A model generated the notes under the pieces. The model ran no database searches, was not told the origin of the DNA, and saw only the letters and a program-made list of their open reading frames with translations. The position numbers and the translations under genes were made by a program. A stretch of 64,000 nucleotides of DNA from Oceanicaulis sp. HTCC2633 (GTDB taxonomy: Bacteria > Pseudomonadota > Alphaproteobacteria > Caulobacterales > Maricaulaceae): NCBI RefSeq assembly GCF_000152745.1, contig NZ_CH672428.1, forward strand, positions 2,323,425 to 2,387,424, written 5' to 3'. Positions 50,984-59,137 of this stretch are shown here, one piece after another (the stretch's first letter is position 1; each line of letters opens with the position of its first letter).

Positions 50984-51427
50984 TTACTGGATTTCGGCGT
51001 CGTTCAAGCGAGAAAGCAGGACGCTGCGGTTGGCGGCGATATCGGCGATCGTGACATCATCTAATACAGCCAGGAAGGCGCGTGTCGCTGTCTGGATAGA
51101 TGCTGAAAGATGGCATACGCCAATGAGCGGGCAGGTGTTTGTTTCTGCATTAAAGCACTCAACAAGCTCCAAAGGCGCTTCAGTAATCCGGATGACCTCT
51201 CCAACCGTGACATCCTCGGCCGGCCTGTTGAGGGTGATCCCACCATTGCGCCCTCGAACAGCCTTGATGAACCCTTCTTTTTCGAGCGTGTTCACTGCTT
51301 TGAGCAAATGATGACGCGAGATGCCATGAGCGCGCGCAACATCCTCGGTACGGATCAGGTTTGGAGCGTGAAGGGCGGCAAACTGTAAAAGTCGCAATGC
51401 AAAATTGGAAAAATTCGTAAGCCTCAA
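50984..51427 (-). CDS. NsrR-like Rrf2-family regulator
   Basis: About 147 residues from a TTG start at 51427 (MRLTNFSNFALRLL, the standard Rrf2 beginning, with AAAGG seven bases before); ATG or GTG readings further upstream lack this fit. It has a winged helix (ISRHHLLKAVNTLEKEGF, VRGRNGGITLNRP) and three cluster cysteines in CFNAETNTCPLIGVC, spacing C-x7-C-x5-C as in Bacillus NsrR. The end LDDVTIADIA also matches NsrR. Residue 8 is Asn where NsrR proteins have the cluster-ligand Asp. It probably senses NO or another reactive species and binds the three 23-bp repeats in the island. Confidence 0.85.
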   Translation of the reverse strand: MRLTNFSNFALRLLQFAALHAPNLIRTEDVARAHGISRHHLLKAVNTLEKEGFIKAVRGRNGGITLNRPAEDVTVGEVIRITEAPLELVECFNAETNTCPLIGVCHLSASIQTATRAFLAVLDDVTIADIAANRSVLLSRLNDAEIQ

Positions 51428-51728
51428 TGGGCAACCTTTCACATGGAGATTGTGTGTCGATAGCGGGGCGTTGAACACAGGGCTTCAACAACAGTACACG
51501 CTTTAGTCAGATGTCGCATTACCGACACTGATCCGCTTCATTCGATATCCTCTGCTCATAACCATACGCGCCCTGGTGAGAGCGAACCGCATCCAATAGG
51601 CCGAGGCGGCTTTTCATACTCCAAGCATTTGGCGGGCGATCTAGGAGGGGCGGAAGTATCGTAGGGGCTTAGGAGTAGATCGCGCTTTGAGATTTTGTGG
51701 GAAAGCTGCCGTGAGTCTTTATGCGCAC

Positions 51729-51746
51729 GTGCTGGGTATGTGCTGG
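51729..51746 (+). repeat. Candidate integrase arm-type site, right end
   Basis: GTGCTGGGTATGTGCTGG, 16 of 18 bases as at 21104-21121, about 50 bases inside the right junction. The interval 51,430-51,795 otherwise holds only the upstream region of the Rrf2 gene; no further gene is supported. Confidence 0.5.
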
Positions 51747-51793
51747 AAAGTGTCAGCGCGCTCGGGCGGATTTGATGTTATGTCATTGAAAAG

Positions 51794-51844
51794 AATGGCG
51801 CACCCATGAGGATTCGAACCTCAGACCTCTGCCTTCGGAGGGCA
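51794..51844. repeat. attR: 51-bp direct repeat inside tRNA-Arg
   Basis: Identical to 20938-20988. This copy is part of the intact tRNA-Arg gene and marks the tRNA-proximal junction of the island. Confidence 0.92.
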
Positions 51845-51872
51845 GCGCTCTATCCAGCTGAGCTATGGGTGC
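51796..51872 (-). tRNA. tRNA-Arg (anticodon CCG)
   Basis: A 77-base tRNA with encoded CCA. The acceptor stem GCACCCA pairs with TGGGTGC, the D-arm contains AGCTCAGCTGGATAGAGC, the anticodon stem CTGCC/GGCAG holds the loop CTCCGAA (anticodon CCG), and the T-arm contains GGTTCGAATCC. The island uses the 3' half of this gene as its attachment site and restores it on integration. Confidence 0.97.
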
Positions 51873-52069
51873 CTGATAGGGCGCTCTGTTTAACTTGCTC
51901 TGCGGCCAAGTTCAATCATGACAGCGCAGCGGGTGTGGCGCCTGGGTGAGTGTGAAAACTGAATCCGAATTGTTAATATTAATCAAAGGTTGACACGCAA
52001 GCATAGGCGTGCGCGGATAGCGTGTATTGTCCTTTATAACCCGTCGTGGGAATGAAAAGGGGTGATGGA

Positions 52070-52492
52070 ATGACACATTACACGCCCCGGCTCTTGCTGG
52101 TGGAAGATGATCCGCAAGACGCTTTTCTGGTCGGACGCTATCTGTCCGATCTGCCCTATGGCGGGCAGGTTTCGCAAGTGGACTCCCTGCATAACGCCCG
52201 CGCTCAACTCGAGCAGAGCACCGACATTGCTTGCGTGATGGTGGACCTCAAGCTTGCAGACGGGTCAGGCGCCACACTCATTGAGTGGATGTTGTCTGAC
52301 GATGTCTTGCGGGAAATCCCGATCATCGTCTTCAGCGGAGACCGGTCCACCCACCCCGAGCTTGATACCTTCGCCAATGTCGCCTGCCTGATCCAGAAAC
52401 CGGCTTCGGCGGAGGGGTATGAGGCGCTGGCCAAGGCCCTGCGTCCGATCGTCGAGAGCGCCCTGGCGCGCGCGGTCTACGCGGCGCAATAG
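52070..52492 (+). CDS. Stand-alone response-regulator receiver protein
   Basis: About 140 residues from ATG at 52070, with AAGGGG eight bases upstream. A single receiver domain: acidic pair in LLVEDDPQD, the phosphorylated Asp in CVMVDLKLADGSG, Thr/Ser in VFSGDRS and Lys in LIQKPASAEG. No output domain. Such proteins are phosphorylated by hybrid kinases, but no kinase is adjacent. First gene after the island boundary; partner unknown. Confidence 0.85.
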   Translation: MTHYTPRLLLVEDDPQDAFLVGRYLSDLPYGGQVSQVDSLHNARAQLEQSTDIACVMVDLKLADGSGATLIEWMLSDDVLREIPIIVFSGDRSTHPELDTFANVACLIQKPASAEGYEALAKALRPIVESALARAVYAAQ

Positions 52493-52494
52493 CG

Positions 52495-53607
52495 CTATTT
52501 CAATTCCCCGGTCACGTGGAGACGGATCTTCAGACCGCCATGGTCGATGGGCGCGCTCGTCCGTTCAAAGGCGAGCCCGGTCGCCTTCGCCATCTTCTCA
52601 TCGGTGGTGATGAAGGCGGCGCGCCAGCCGCTGAACTGGTCGCGCATCACCGCGCCAAAGGTCTTGTAGACCCCGAAGACGGCGGACTTGTCTCCGACCC
52701 GGGCGCCATAGGGCGGATTGGCGACCACCCAGCCGGGCGCGCAATCGGGACGCTTGAGGTCTTTCAGACCTCCTTCGCTGAACGTGACACGGTCAGACAC
52801 TTCAGCCCGTTCGGCGTTCTCTTTCGCCATGCGCACGGCGCCGGGGTCGCGGTCAAAGCCGAAACAGGGCGCGTCTGAGCGGGCATGGGGCGCGCGGTTG
52901 CGCAACGCCATGAAGGCGTCGCGGTCAAAACTGGCGAAGCGTTCAAAGGCAAAGCCGCGCGCGCGTCCGGGCGCCAGCCCCGCCGCCAGCTGGGCGGCCT
53001 CGATCACGAAGGTTCCCGAGCCGCACACCGGATCCAGCAGCGGTGCGCGGCCGTCATAGCCCATCTCGCGCAGCAGGAGCGCCGCCATTGTCTCGCGCAG
53101 GGGCGCCTTGGCGACGGCCTGCTTGTATCCGCGCTTGTGCAAGGGCTCGCCAGAGGAATCCACGCTCAGGGTCACCACGTCATGATCAATGCGTACGCGC
53201 ACGGTGATCTCCGCATCGTCGCGGATCGCCACCAGCGCCGTACGGGCGATGGCGTTCGCCACGCGCTCGGCGGCGGCGCCGTCATGATAGATGCGCGACT
53301 TGCGGCAACTCGCCTCGACCTTGACCGGCGTGCCCGCATGAAAAAGCTCTGGCCAGGGCGTCTGGCGCGCCAGCTGTTCAAGCTGGTTCAGATGCTGACA
53401 CTTGAACCGGTCCAGCACCGCCAGCACCCGTGTGGCGCCCCGGATCTGGAGGTTCGCCCGCCAGACCTCCGCCCAGCCGCCCTTGATGGTGACGCCGCCC
53501 TGTTCGGGGCGGCATTTGGCGAAACCGTTCTCGGCCAGCTCGCTGGCCAGGGCGGATTCAAGCCCGGGCGGGCAGGCGAGGAAAATGTCAAAGCGGGTCT
53601 GGGTCAT
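52495..53607 (-). CDS. THUMP-domain class I RNA methyltransferase (RlmL-like)
   Basis: About 370 residues from ATG at 53607, with AAGG five bases upstream. An N-terminal ferredoxin-like/THUMP region (FDIFLACPPGLESALASELAENGF) binds RNA; the C-terminal Rossmann domain has LLDPVCGSGTFVIEAA and the catalytic WVVANPPYGARVG. This matches the family methylating guanine N2 in 23S rRNA (position 2445 in E. coli). It has only the RlmL part, without the RlmK half of the E. coli fusion. It ends two bases after the convergent receiver gene. Confidence 0.88.
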   Translation of the reverse strand: MTQTRFDIFLACPPGLESALASELAENGFAKCRPEQGGVTIKGGWAEVWRANLQIRGATRVLAVLDRFKCQHLNQLEQLARQTPWPELFHAGTPVKVEASCRKSRIYHDGAAAERVANAIARTALVAIRDDAEITVRVRIDHDVVTLSVDSSGEPLHKRGYKQAVAKAPLRETMAALLLREMGYDGRAPLLDPVCGSGTFVIEAAQLAAGLAPGRARGFAFERFASFDRDAFMALRNRAPHARSDAPCFGFDRDPGAVRMAKENAERAEVSDRVTFSEGGLKDLKRPDCAPGWVVANPPYGARVGDKSAVFGVYKTFGAVMRDQFSGWRAAFITTDEKMAKATGLAFERTSAPIDHGGLKIRLHVTGELK

Positions 53608-53741
53608 CGCGCCTTCATAAGCGAAGTCCGCTGCTGTGGCGACACGATTGCGCCGCACTCTTCCACCGCTTTCTGCCGCCCGGCTCTGGCCAGTCCGGCG
53701 CGCTTGCCGTACATCGCTGGCCTTGCAAGCACGAGGGCAAG

Positions 53742-54410
53742 ATGAGCCGGCTGATTGTCTTTGACGTGGATTCCACGCTGTTGAAGGTCGAGAGCCTCGA
53801 CTTCGCCGTCGAGCATGCGCTCTCGAGCGCGCCTGATGGCGCGGAGCGGACGGCGCGACTGAAGGCGCTGACCGATCAGGGCATGGCCGGCCAGCTCGAT
53901 TTCAGAAGCTCGCTTGAACAGCGTCTGGCGATCGCCGGACTGACGCGCCCGGCGGTCGAGGCCGCGCGGGAGCGGCTTCGGACCCAGCTGACAGAGGGCA
54001 TGGTCGAGCTTCTGAACGCCCTGCGCACGCGCGGAAATGACGTGGCGGCGGTGTCGGGCGGATTTGTGGACCTGGTCGAGCCTGCGCTCTCCGATCTCGG
54101 CTTCGCCAATGGCGAAATCCGCGCCAACCGGTTCGTCTATGAGGGGGATGAGGTCATCGGATTCGATCGCCAGAATCCGCTGTCGCGTTCGGGCGGAAAG
54201 GCGCCGGTCGTGGCCTCTCTCAAGACCCTGTTCGGCAAGCCGCTGGCCATCATGGTCGGCGATGGGATGACCGATTACGAGGCCTTCGACAAGGGCGCGG
54301 CGGATAGCTTTATCGGCTTTGGCGGCGTCGCCCTGCGCGCGCCCGTCCGGGCGAAGGCCCCGGCCTATGCCGAGAGCGTTGCGGCGCTTCATGCGCTTCT
54401 TCTGGGCTAG
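53742..54410 (+). CDS. serB: Phosphoserine phosphatase (HAD family)
   Basis: A 222-residue HAD phosphatase: nucleophile Asp in VFDVDSTLLK, SGG in AAVSGGFVDLVEPAL, Lys in SRSGGKAPV and GDGMTDYEAF. It makes serine from phosphoserine, the last step of serine synthesis. It lacks the N-terminal ACT-like domain of E. coli SerB, so is of the short type. Serine feeds O-acetylserine for the cysteine synthase elsewhere in this window. Confidence 0.87.
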   Translation: MSRLIVFDVDSTLLKVESLDFAVEHALSSAPDGAERTARLKALTDQGMAGQLDFRSSLEQRLAIAGLTRPAVEAARERLRTQLTEGMVELLNALRTRGNDVAAVSGGFVDLVEPALSDLGFANGEIRANRFVYEGDEVIGFDRQNPLSRSGGKAPVVASLKTLFGKPLAIMVGDGMTDYEAFDKGAADSFIGFGGVALRAPVRAKAPAYAESVAALHALLLG

Positions 54411-54489
54411 GCTGCAGCTTTCAGATTTGACTTGCCAAGACGGGGTTCCGGGTTCAAAAGCGCGCACCTTTTGAACGGAGCCGCCGGAT

Positions 54490-55233
54490 TTGGACGCTGT
54501 CGTCTGCCCGAAGCCATTCTTCTCTGACAATCTGACCGCCAGCCTGCTTGCGGATCTGGAAACGCGCGGCTGGGCCCATGCGCCCGGTGCGCTTGATCCC
54601 GAGCTGGTCGCGGCCCTGCGTCTGGAAGCTGAAGCGCTGGAAGAGGCGGGCGAGACCCATATGGGGCGGGTCGGGCGGGCGCAGAACGAGACGAAGGCGC
54701 TGTCCATCCGCAAGACCCATATCGCCTGGCTTGATGGCGCCAGCGCGGCGCAGCAGCGCTTCATGGAAGGCGCGGACGCCCTGCGCATCGCGATGAACCG
54801 CCGCCTGTTCCTGGGCCTGTTCGAATTCGAGGCGCACTTCGCCGTCTATCCGCCGGGCGGGTTTTACGCGCGCCATATGGACGCCTTCACCCTGCCCACC
54901 GCCAGCGCAGGCGCCTTTACCGGGCGCCGGGCCGAACGCGCGCGTGTGGTGTCCATGGTGGCGTATCTGAACAGGGACTGGGCAAGCGCGGATGGCGGCC
55001 AGCTGGCTGTGTGGGAGCATGCACCGCTGGATGAACACGGTCGTCCGGATATGAGCCGGCTCGACGACGTGCCGCCTGTGGCGGAGCTGGAGCCTGAAGG
55101 CGGCGGGCTGGTGCTAATGCTGTCCGAAGTCATCCCGCACGAGGTGCGCCGGTCGCTGGCGACCCGCTACGCCATCCCCGGCTGGTTCCGCGTCAATACC
55201 AGCGTCGGCGGCGCGCTCGATCCGCTGCGCTAG
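54490..55233 (+). CDS. 2-oxoglutarate/Fe(II)-dependent oxygenase
   Basis: A 247-residue enzyme of the 2OG-Fe(II) superfamily (prolyl-hydroxylase-like). Fe ligands are visible as HMD in FYARHMDAFTLP and a later His in EVIPHEVRRS, with the 2-oxoglutarate Arg eight residues on. The likely start is TTG at 54490; the next ATG is far inside the domain. Similar proteins are annotated as SM-20-like or protein hydroxylases; substrate unknown. It is 80 bases after serB on the same strand. Confidence 0.8.
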   Translation: MDAVVCPKPFFSDNLTASLLADLETRGWAHAPGALDPELVAALRLEAEALEEAGETHMGRVGRAQNETKALSIRKTHIAWLDGASAAQQRFMEGADALRIAMNRRLFLGLFEFEAHFAVYPPGGFYARHMDAFTLPTASAGAFTGRRAERARVVSMVAYLNRDWASADGGQLAVWEHAPLDEHGRPDMSRLDDVPPVAELEPEGGGLVLMLSEVIPHEVRRSLATRYAIPGWFRVNTSVGGALDPLR

Positions 55234-55256
55234 GGCTTGCACGGCGGCGCTTCAGA

Positions 55257-55288
55257 GAATATACGAAACATATATGTTTCATATATTC
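55257..55288. promoter_or_regulatory. 32-bp near-perfect palindrome before the parD-like/map pair
   Basis: GAATATAC-GAAACATA followed by TATGTTTC-ATATATTC; 15 of 16 base pairs match. It ends 15 bases before the ATG of the ParD-like gene, in AT-rich DNA that stands out from the GC-rich surroundings. It is an excellent candidate operator for autoregulation. Confidence 0.7.
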
Positions 55289-55303
55289 GCGCGAGGGCTA
55301 GTG

Positions 55304-55510
55304 ATGGGCATTGTGAAAATTGATGATGAGCTGCACGAAGATATCCGCCGCGGCAGCAAGGCCATGTGCCGGTCCATCAATGCGCAGGCGGAATTCTGGC
55401 TGAAGATCGGCATGTTGGCCGAAGCTCATCCCACCCTGACCTTCAACGAGATCGTGCGGATGCAGTATGAGGCCGCCGAACTGGATCTGACGCGTCGAAG
55501 CGTCGCCTGA
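55304..55510 (+). CDS. ParD-like antitoxin-family protein
   Basis: A 68-residue protein from ATG at 55304, with GAGG eight bases upstream (an ATG at 55274 lies inside the palindrome). MGIVKIDDELHEDIRRGSKAM resembles the ribbon-helix-helix start of the ParD-like family PF11903. No ParE toxin follows; instead its stop is one base before the methionine aminopeptidase start. This family often sits before a map gene. It may repress the pair through the 32-bp palindrome. Confidence 0.82.
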   Translation: MGIVKIDDELHEDIRRGSKAMCRSINAQAEFWLKIGMLAEAHPTLTFNEIVRMQYEAAELDLTRRSVA

Positions 55511-55511
55511 C

Positions 55512-56282
55512 ATGGTCAAGACAGCGGACGAGCTCGCGCTGATGCGTCATTCGGGACGGCTTCTGGCGTCGGTCTTTGAAATGCTGGACGGGCTGACGCT
55601 CGAAGGGATGAGCACGCTGGCGGTCAATGATTGCGTGGAGCGGTTCATTGTCGACACGCTTGAGGCGCGCCCGGCCAGCCTGGGCCAGTATGGCTATCAG
55701 TATGTGTTGAACTGTTCGCTCAACAGCGTGGTCTGCCATGGCATGCCGGATGCCGGGACGATCATCCGGGACGGCGACATCCTCAATCTCGACATCACGT
55801 TGGAAAAGAACGGCTTTATCGCCGATTCCAGCAAGACCTACATGATCGGAACGCCGTCCGCCGCCGCCCGGCGTCTGGTGAAGGCGACCGAAGCCGCCAT
55901 GTGGAAGGGCATCGCCGCGGTGCGGCCCGGCGCGCATCTCGGGGATGTCGGCCACGCGATTTCACGGCACGCCAAGAAGACCGGCTATTCGGTGGTGCGC
56001 GAGTATTGCGGTCACGGCATCGGGCGCGAGATGCATGAAGAGCCGTCGGTGCTGCACTATGGCAAGCCCGGCTCCGGCATGCGCTTGCGGGAAGGCATGG
56101 TCTTCACCATCGAGCCCATGCTCAATCAGGGCAGCCGACACGTCTATACCGAGGACGATGACTGGACGGTCGTCACCCGGGATGGAAAGCTTTCCGCCCA
56201 GTTCGAGCACACAGTCGCCGTCACCGCGACCGGCGTTGAGGTCTTGACCCTGCGACCGGGCGAAGCGCTGCGCCTGAGCTGA
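55512..56282 (+). CDS. map: Methionine aminopeptidase, type I
   Basis: A 256-residue enzyme that removes N-terminal methionine. Metal ligands are visible: Asp in LDITLEKNGFIADSSK (two), His in CGHGIGREMHEE, Glu in VFTIEPML and Glu in QFEHTVAV. The substrate-site Cys/His region is VVCHGMPD. Complete length for type I without an N-terminal extension. Cotranscribed with the ParD-like gene, which is unusual for a housekeeping map; it may be a second, regulated copy. Its stop is one base before that of convergent polA. Confidence 0.93.
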   Translation: MVKTADELALMRHSGRLLASVFEMLDGLTLEGMSTLAVNDCVERFIVDTLEARPASLGQYGYQYVLNCSLNSVVCHGMPDAGTIIRDGDILNLDITLEKNGFIADSSKTYMIGTPSAAARRLVKATEAAMWKGIAAVRPGAHLGDVGHAISRHAKKTGYSVVREYCGHGIGREMHEEPSVLHYGKPGSGMRLREGMVFTIEPMLNQGSRHVYTEDDDWTVVTRDGKLSAQFEHTVAVTATGVEVLTLRPGEALRLS

Positions 56283-56283
56283 T

Positions 56284-59058
56284 CTAGTGCGCCTGGCCCC
56301 AGGTGCTGGCGGCCTTGGCTTCCACTTCCAGCGGCACGGACAGGTTCTGGGCGGGCAGGGCTGCGGTGCTCATCACTTCGGTGACCAGCTTGATGACCTG
56401 ATCGGCCTCGCTCTCGGGCGCCTCAAACACCAATTCGTCATGCACCTGCAGCAACATGCGGGTCTTCAGGCCCGCATCGCTGAGCGCGCCCGGCATGCGC
56501 ACCATGGCGCGGCGGATGATGTCCGCGGCCGCGCCCTGAATGGGAGCATTGATCGCCTGACGTTCCGTGAACTGACGCACGGACGGATTCTTGTCCTTGA
56601 TGCCGGGCAGATGGATGCGGCGGCCGAAGATGGTGCTCACGCAGCCCTTGGCCTTCGCCTCGTCCTTCATGGCGTCCATATAGTCCTTGATGCCCGGGAA
56701 CTTCTTGAAATAGCTGTCGATATAGCTTTTTGCCTCATCGCGCCCGATGCCGAGATTGTTGGCGAGGCCGAAGGCGGAAATGCCGTAGATGATGCCGAAA
56801 TTGATCGCCTTGGCGTTCCGGCGCGTGGTCGGGTCCATGTTCTCGAGCGGCACGCCGAACATTTCGGACGCCGTCAGGGCGTGAATGTCCTGGCCCTCGC
56901 GGAAGGCCTGTTTGAGCGCTTCCACATCCGCGATATGGGCCAGCAGCCGCAATTCGATCTGGGAATAGTCGGCCGCGACGATGACATGGCCGGGCTCGGC
57001 GGTGAAGGCTTCGCGGATCTTGCGGCCTTCCTCTGTCCGTATGGGGATGTTCTGAAGATTGGGTTCCGAGCTCGACAGGCGTCCGGTGGTGGTTGCGGCC
57101 AGCGAAAAGCTGGTATGGACCCGGCCTGTGTTCGGATTGATCGCGTCTTTCAGGGCGTCCGAATAGGTGGATTTGAGCTTGGAGAATTGCCGCCAGGTCA
57201 GAAGCGCCTTGGGCAGGTCATGGCCCTGGGCGGCCAGCTCGTCGAGCACGGCGGCGTCGGTCGACCAGGCGCCGGACTTGGTTTTCTTGCCGCCGGGCAG
57301 GCCCATCTCGCCAAACAGGATTTCCCCGATCTGCTTGGGGCTGCCCAGATTGAACTTTGTTCCCGCCAGCTTATGGGCGGTCTCTTCGGCCTCGGCCATT
57401 TTCTGCGCGAAGTCCGACGACAGACGCGAGAGCTGGGCCACATCCACCTTGACGCCCGCCAGCTCCATATCGGTCAGCACCTGCGGCAGCGGGCGTTCCA
57501 GAGTTTCGTAGACAGTGGACAGACCCTTGCCTGCAAGGCCGGCCTTCAAGAGCTCCCACAGGCGCAGGGTGATGTCCGCGTCCTCGGCGGCGTATTCGGT
57601 GGCGGTCTTGAGATCGATCTCGGAGAAGCGCTTCTGGGACTTGCCTGTGCCGCACACCTCCTTGAACGAGATACACGTGTGGCCGAGATGGCGCTCCGCG
57701 AGCTCGTCCATGCCATGGTTATGCAGGCCCGCCGCCTGCACATAGCTGATCAGCATGGTGTCGTCATAGGGCGCGACGCGGACGCCATAACGCTGGAATA
57801 CCGCCAGATCGTACTTGAAGTTCTGACCGACCTTCAGGATGGCGTCGTTCTCCAGGATCGCCTTGAGCCGTCCGAGCGCTTCGCTCTCGTCGATCTGGTC
57901 GGGCTTCATGCCGCCATCGGCCAGATCACCGCCTTCATGACCCAGCGGGATGTAGCAGGCCTCATTCGGCGCGGTAGCGAGGGACACGCCCACAAGGCGC
58001 GAGGCGACGGCGGAGAGGGCGTCGGTCTCCACGTCCACGGCGATAACGCGGGCGTGCTTGGCCTTCTCGATCCATTTCTCTAGCGCCTCGACGGTCTGGA
58101 CGGTCTCGTATTTGGAGCGGTCCACGGGCGCTGTGGCGTCGCCGGTCTCATCGGCAACCGGCCCTCCCAGCCCTTCCTCGACCCGGCGGGTCAGGGTGCG
58201 AAATTCCATGGATTTGAGAAAGCCCACGAGCTTTTCCGCATCCGGGTCCGCCGCGCCGAACACATCCAGTTCATCCGTGATCGGAACATCGGGCTTCAAC
58301 GTCACCAGAAGACGCGAAACGCGGGCGTTCTCGGCGTTCTCGATCAGCTTTTCGCGGCGCTTGGGCTGTTTGATCTCGCCCGCGCGCTCCAGCAGGGTAT
58401 CGAGATCGCCATATTCGTGGATCAGCTGGGCGGCGGTCTTGATGCCGATGCCGGGCACGCCGGGCACATTGTCGACGCTGTCACCGGCGAGTGATTGCAC
58501 ATCGACCACCTTGTCGGGCGCGACGCCGAATTTCTCGATGACCTCGTCATGGCCGATGCGCTTGGACTTCATGGGGTCCAGCAGGGTCACCTGATCATTG
58601 ACCAGTTGCATCAGATCCTTGTCAGAGCTGGCCACGGTGACGCGCGCGCCCTTGTCGGCGGCAAGGCGGGCATAGGTCGCGATCAGATCGTCCGCCTCAA
58701 AGCCTTCCATCTCGATACACGGCAGCTCGAACGCCTGGGTGGCTTCGCGGATTAGGGAAAACTGGGGAACCAGGTCTTCGGGCAGGTCGGGCCGGTTGGC
58801 CTTGTACTGGTCATAGATCTCGTTGCGGAAGGTTTTCGACGAATGGTCGAAAATCACCGCCAGGTGCGTCGGCTGGTCCTCGCCTTTGAGGTCTTCGAGC
58901 AGCTTCCACAGCATGTTGCAGAAGCCCTGAACCGCGCCCACGGGCGTGCCGTCCGACCGGGTCAGCGGCGGCAGGGCGTGATAGGCGCGAAAGATATAGC
59001 CCGACCCGTCCACCAGATAGACATGGCTGGAAGAATCAACAGGACGAGTAACGGCCAT
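56284..59058 (-). CDS. polA: DNA polymerase I
   Basis: A 924-residue complete family A polymerase. Residues 1 to about 300 are the 5'-3' flap nuclease (VYLVDGSGYIFRAYHALPPL); about 330-520 the 3'-5' proofreading domain with its DxE motif intact (IAVDVETDAL); and 550-924 the polymerase with motif A DYSQIELRLLAHI, motif B RRNAKAINFGIIYG and motif C LLQVHDELVFE. It fills gaps in replication and repair. Nothing odd seen. Confidence 0.97.
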   Translation of the reverse strand: MAVTRPVDSSSHVYLVDGSGYIFRAYHALPPLTRSDGTPVGAVQGFCNMLWKLLEDLKGEDQPTHLAVIFDHSSKTFRNEIYDQYKANRPDLPEDLVPQFSLIREATQAFELPCIEMEGFEADDLIATYARLAADKGARVTVASSDKDLMQLVNDQVTLLDPMKSKRIGHDEVIEKFGVAPDKVVDVQSLAGDSVDNVPGVPGIGIKTAAQLIHEYGDLDTLLERAGEIKQPKRREKLIENAENARVSRLLVTLKPDVPITDELDVFGAADPDAEKLVGFLKSMEFRTLTRRVEEGLGGPVADETGDATAPVDRSKYETVQTVEALEKWIEKAKHARVIAVDVETDALSAVASRLVGVSLATAPNEACYIPLGHEGGDLADGGMKPDQIDESEALGRLKAILENDAILKVGQNFKYDLAVFQRYGVRVAPYDDTMLISYVQAAGLHNHGMDELAERHLGHTCISFKEVCGTGKSQKRFSEIDLKTATEYAAEDADITLRLWELLKAGLAGKGLSTVYETLERPLPQVLTDMELAGVKVDVAQLSRLSSDFAQKMAEAEETAHKLAGTKFNLGSPKQIGEILFGEMGLPGGKKTKSGAWSTDAAVLDELAAQGHDLPKALLTWRQFSKLKSTYSDALKDAINPNTGRVHTSFSLAATTTGRLSSSEPNLQNIPIRTEEGRKIREAFTAEPGHVIVAADYSQIELRLLAHIADVEALKQAFREGQDIHALTASEMFGVPLENMDPTTRRNAKAINFGIIYGISAFGLANNLGIGRDEAKSYIDSYFKKFPGIKDYMDAMKDEAKAKGCVSTIFGRRIHLPGIKDKNPSVRQFTERQAINAPIQGAAADIIRRAMVRMPGALSDAGLKTRMLLQVHDELVFEAPESEADQVIKLVTEVMSTAALPAQNLSVPLEVEAKAASTWGQAH

Positions 59059-59137
59059 GACAGCGCTCCGGCGGCAGTTCAGCGAGGGAGCGCTAACCTA
59101 GGCGGCGTCGGGTGAGGGGGCAATCGGAAGCCCCACC

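Noticed and set aside
55304-55510. A classical ParDE toxin-antitoxin pair
   Set aside because: No ParE-like toxin is encoded on either side; the downstream gene is a methionine aminopeptidase with all metal ligands.
56287-58083. A 598-codon plus-strand open frame
   Set aside because: Antisense to polA, which is intact and well conserved.
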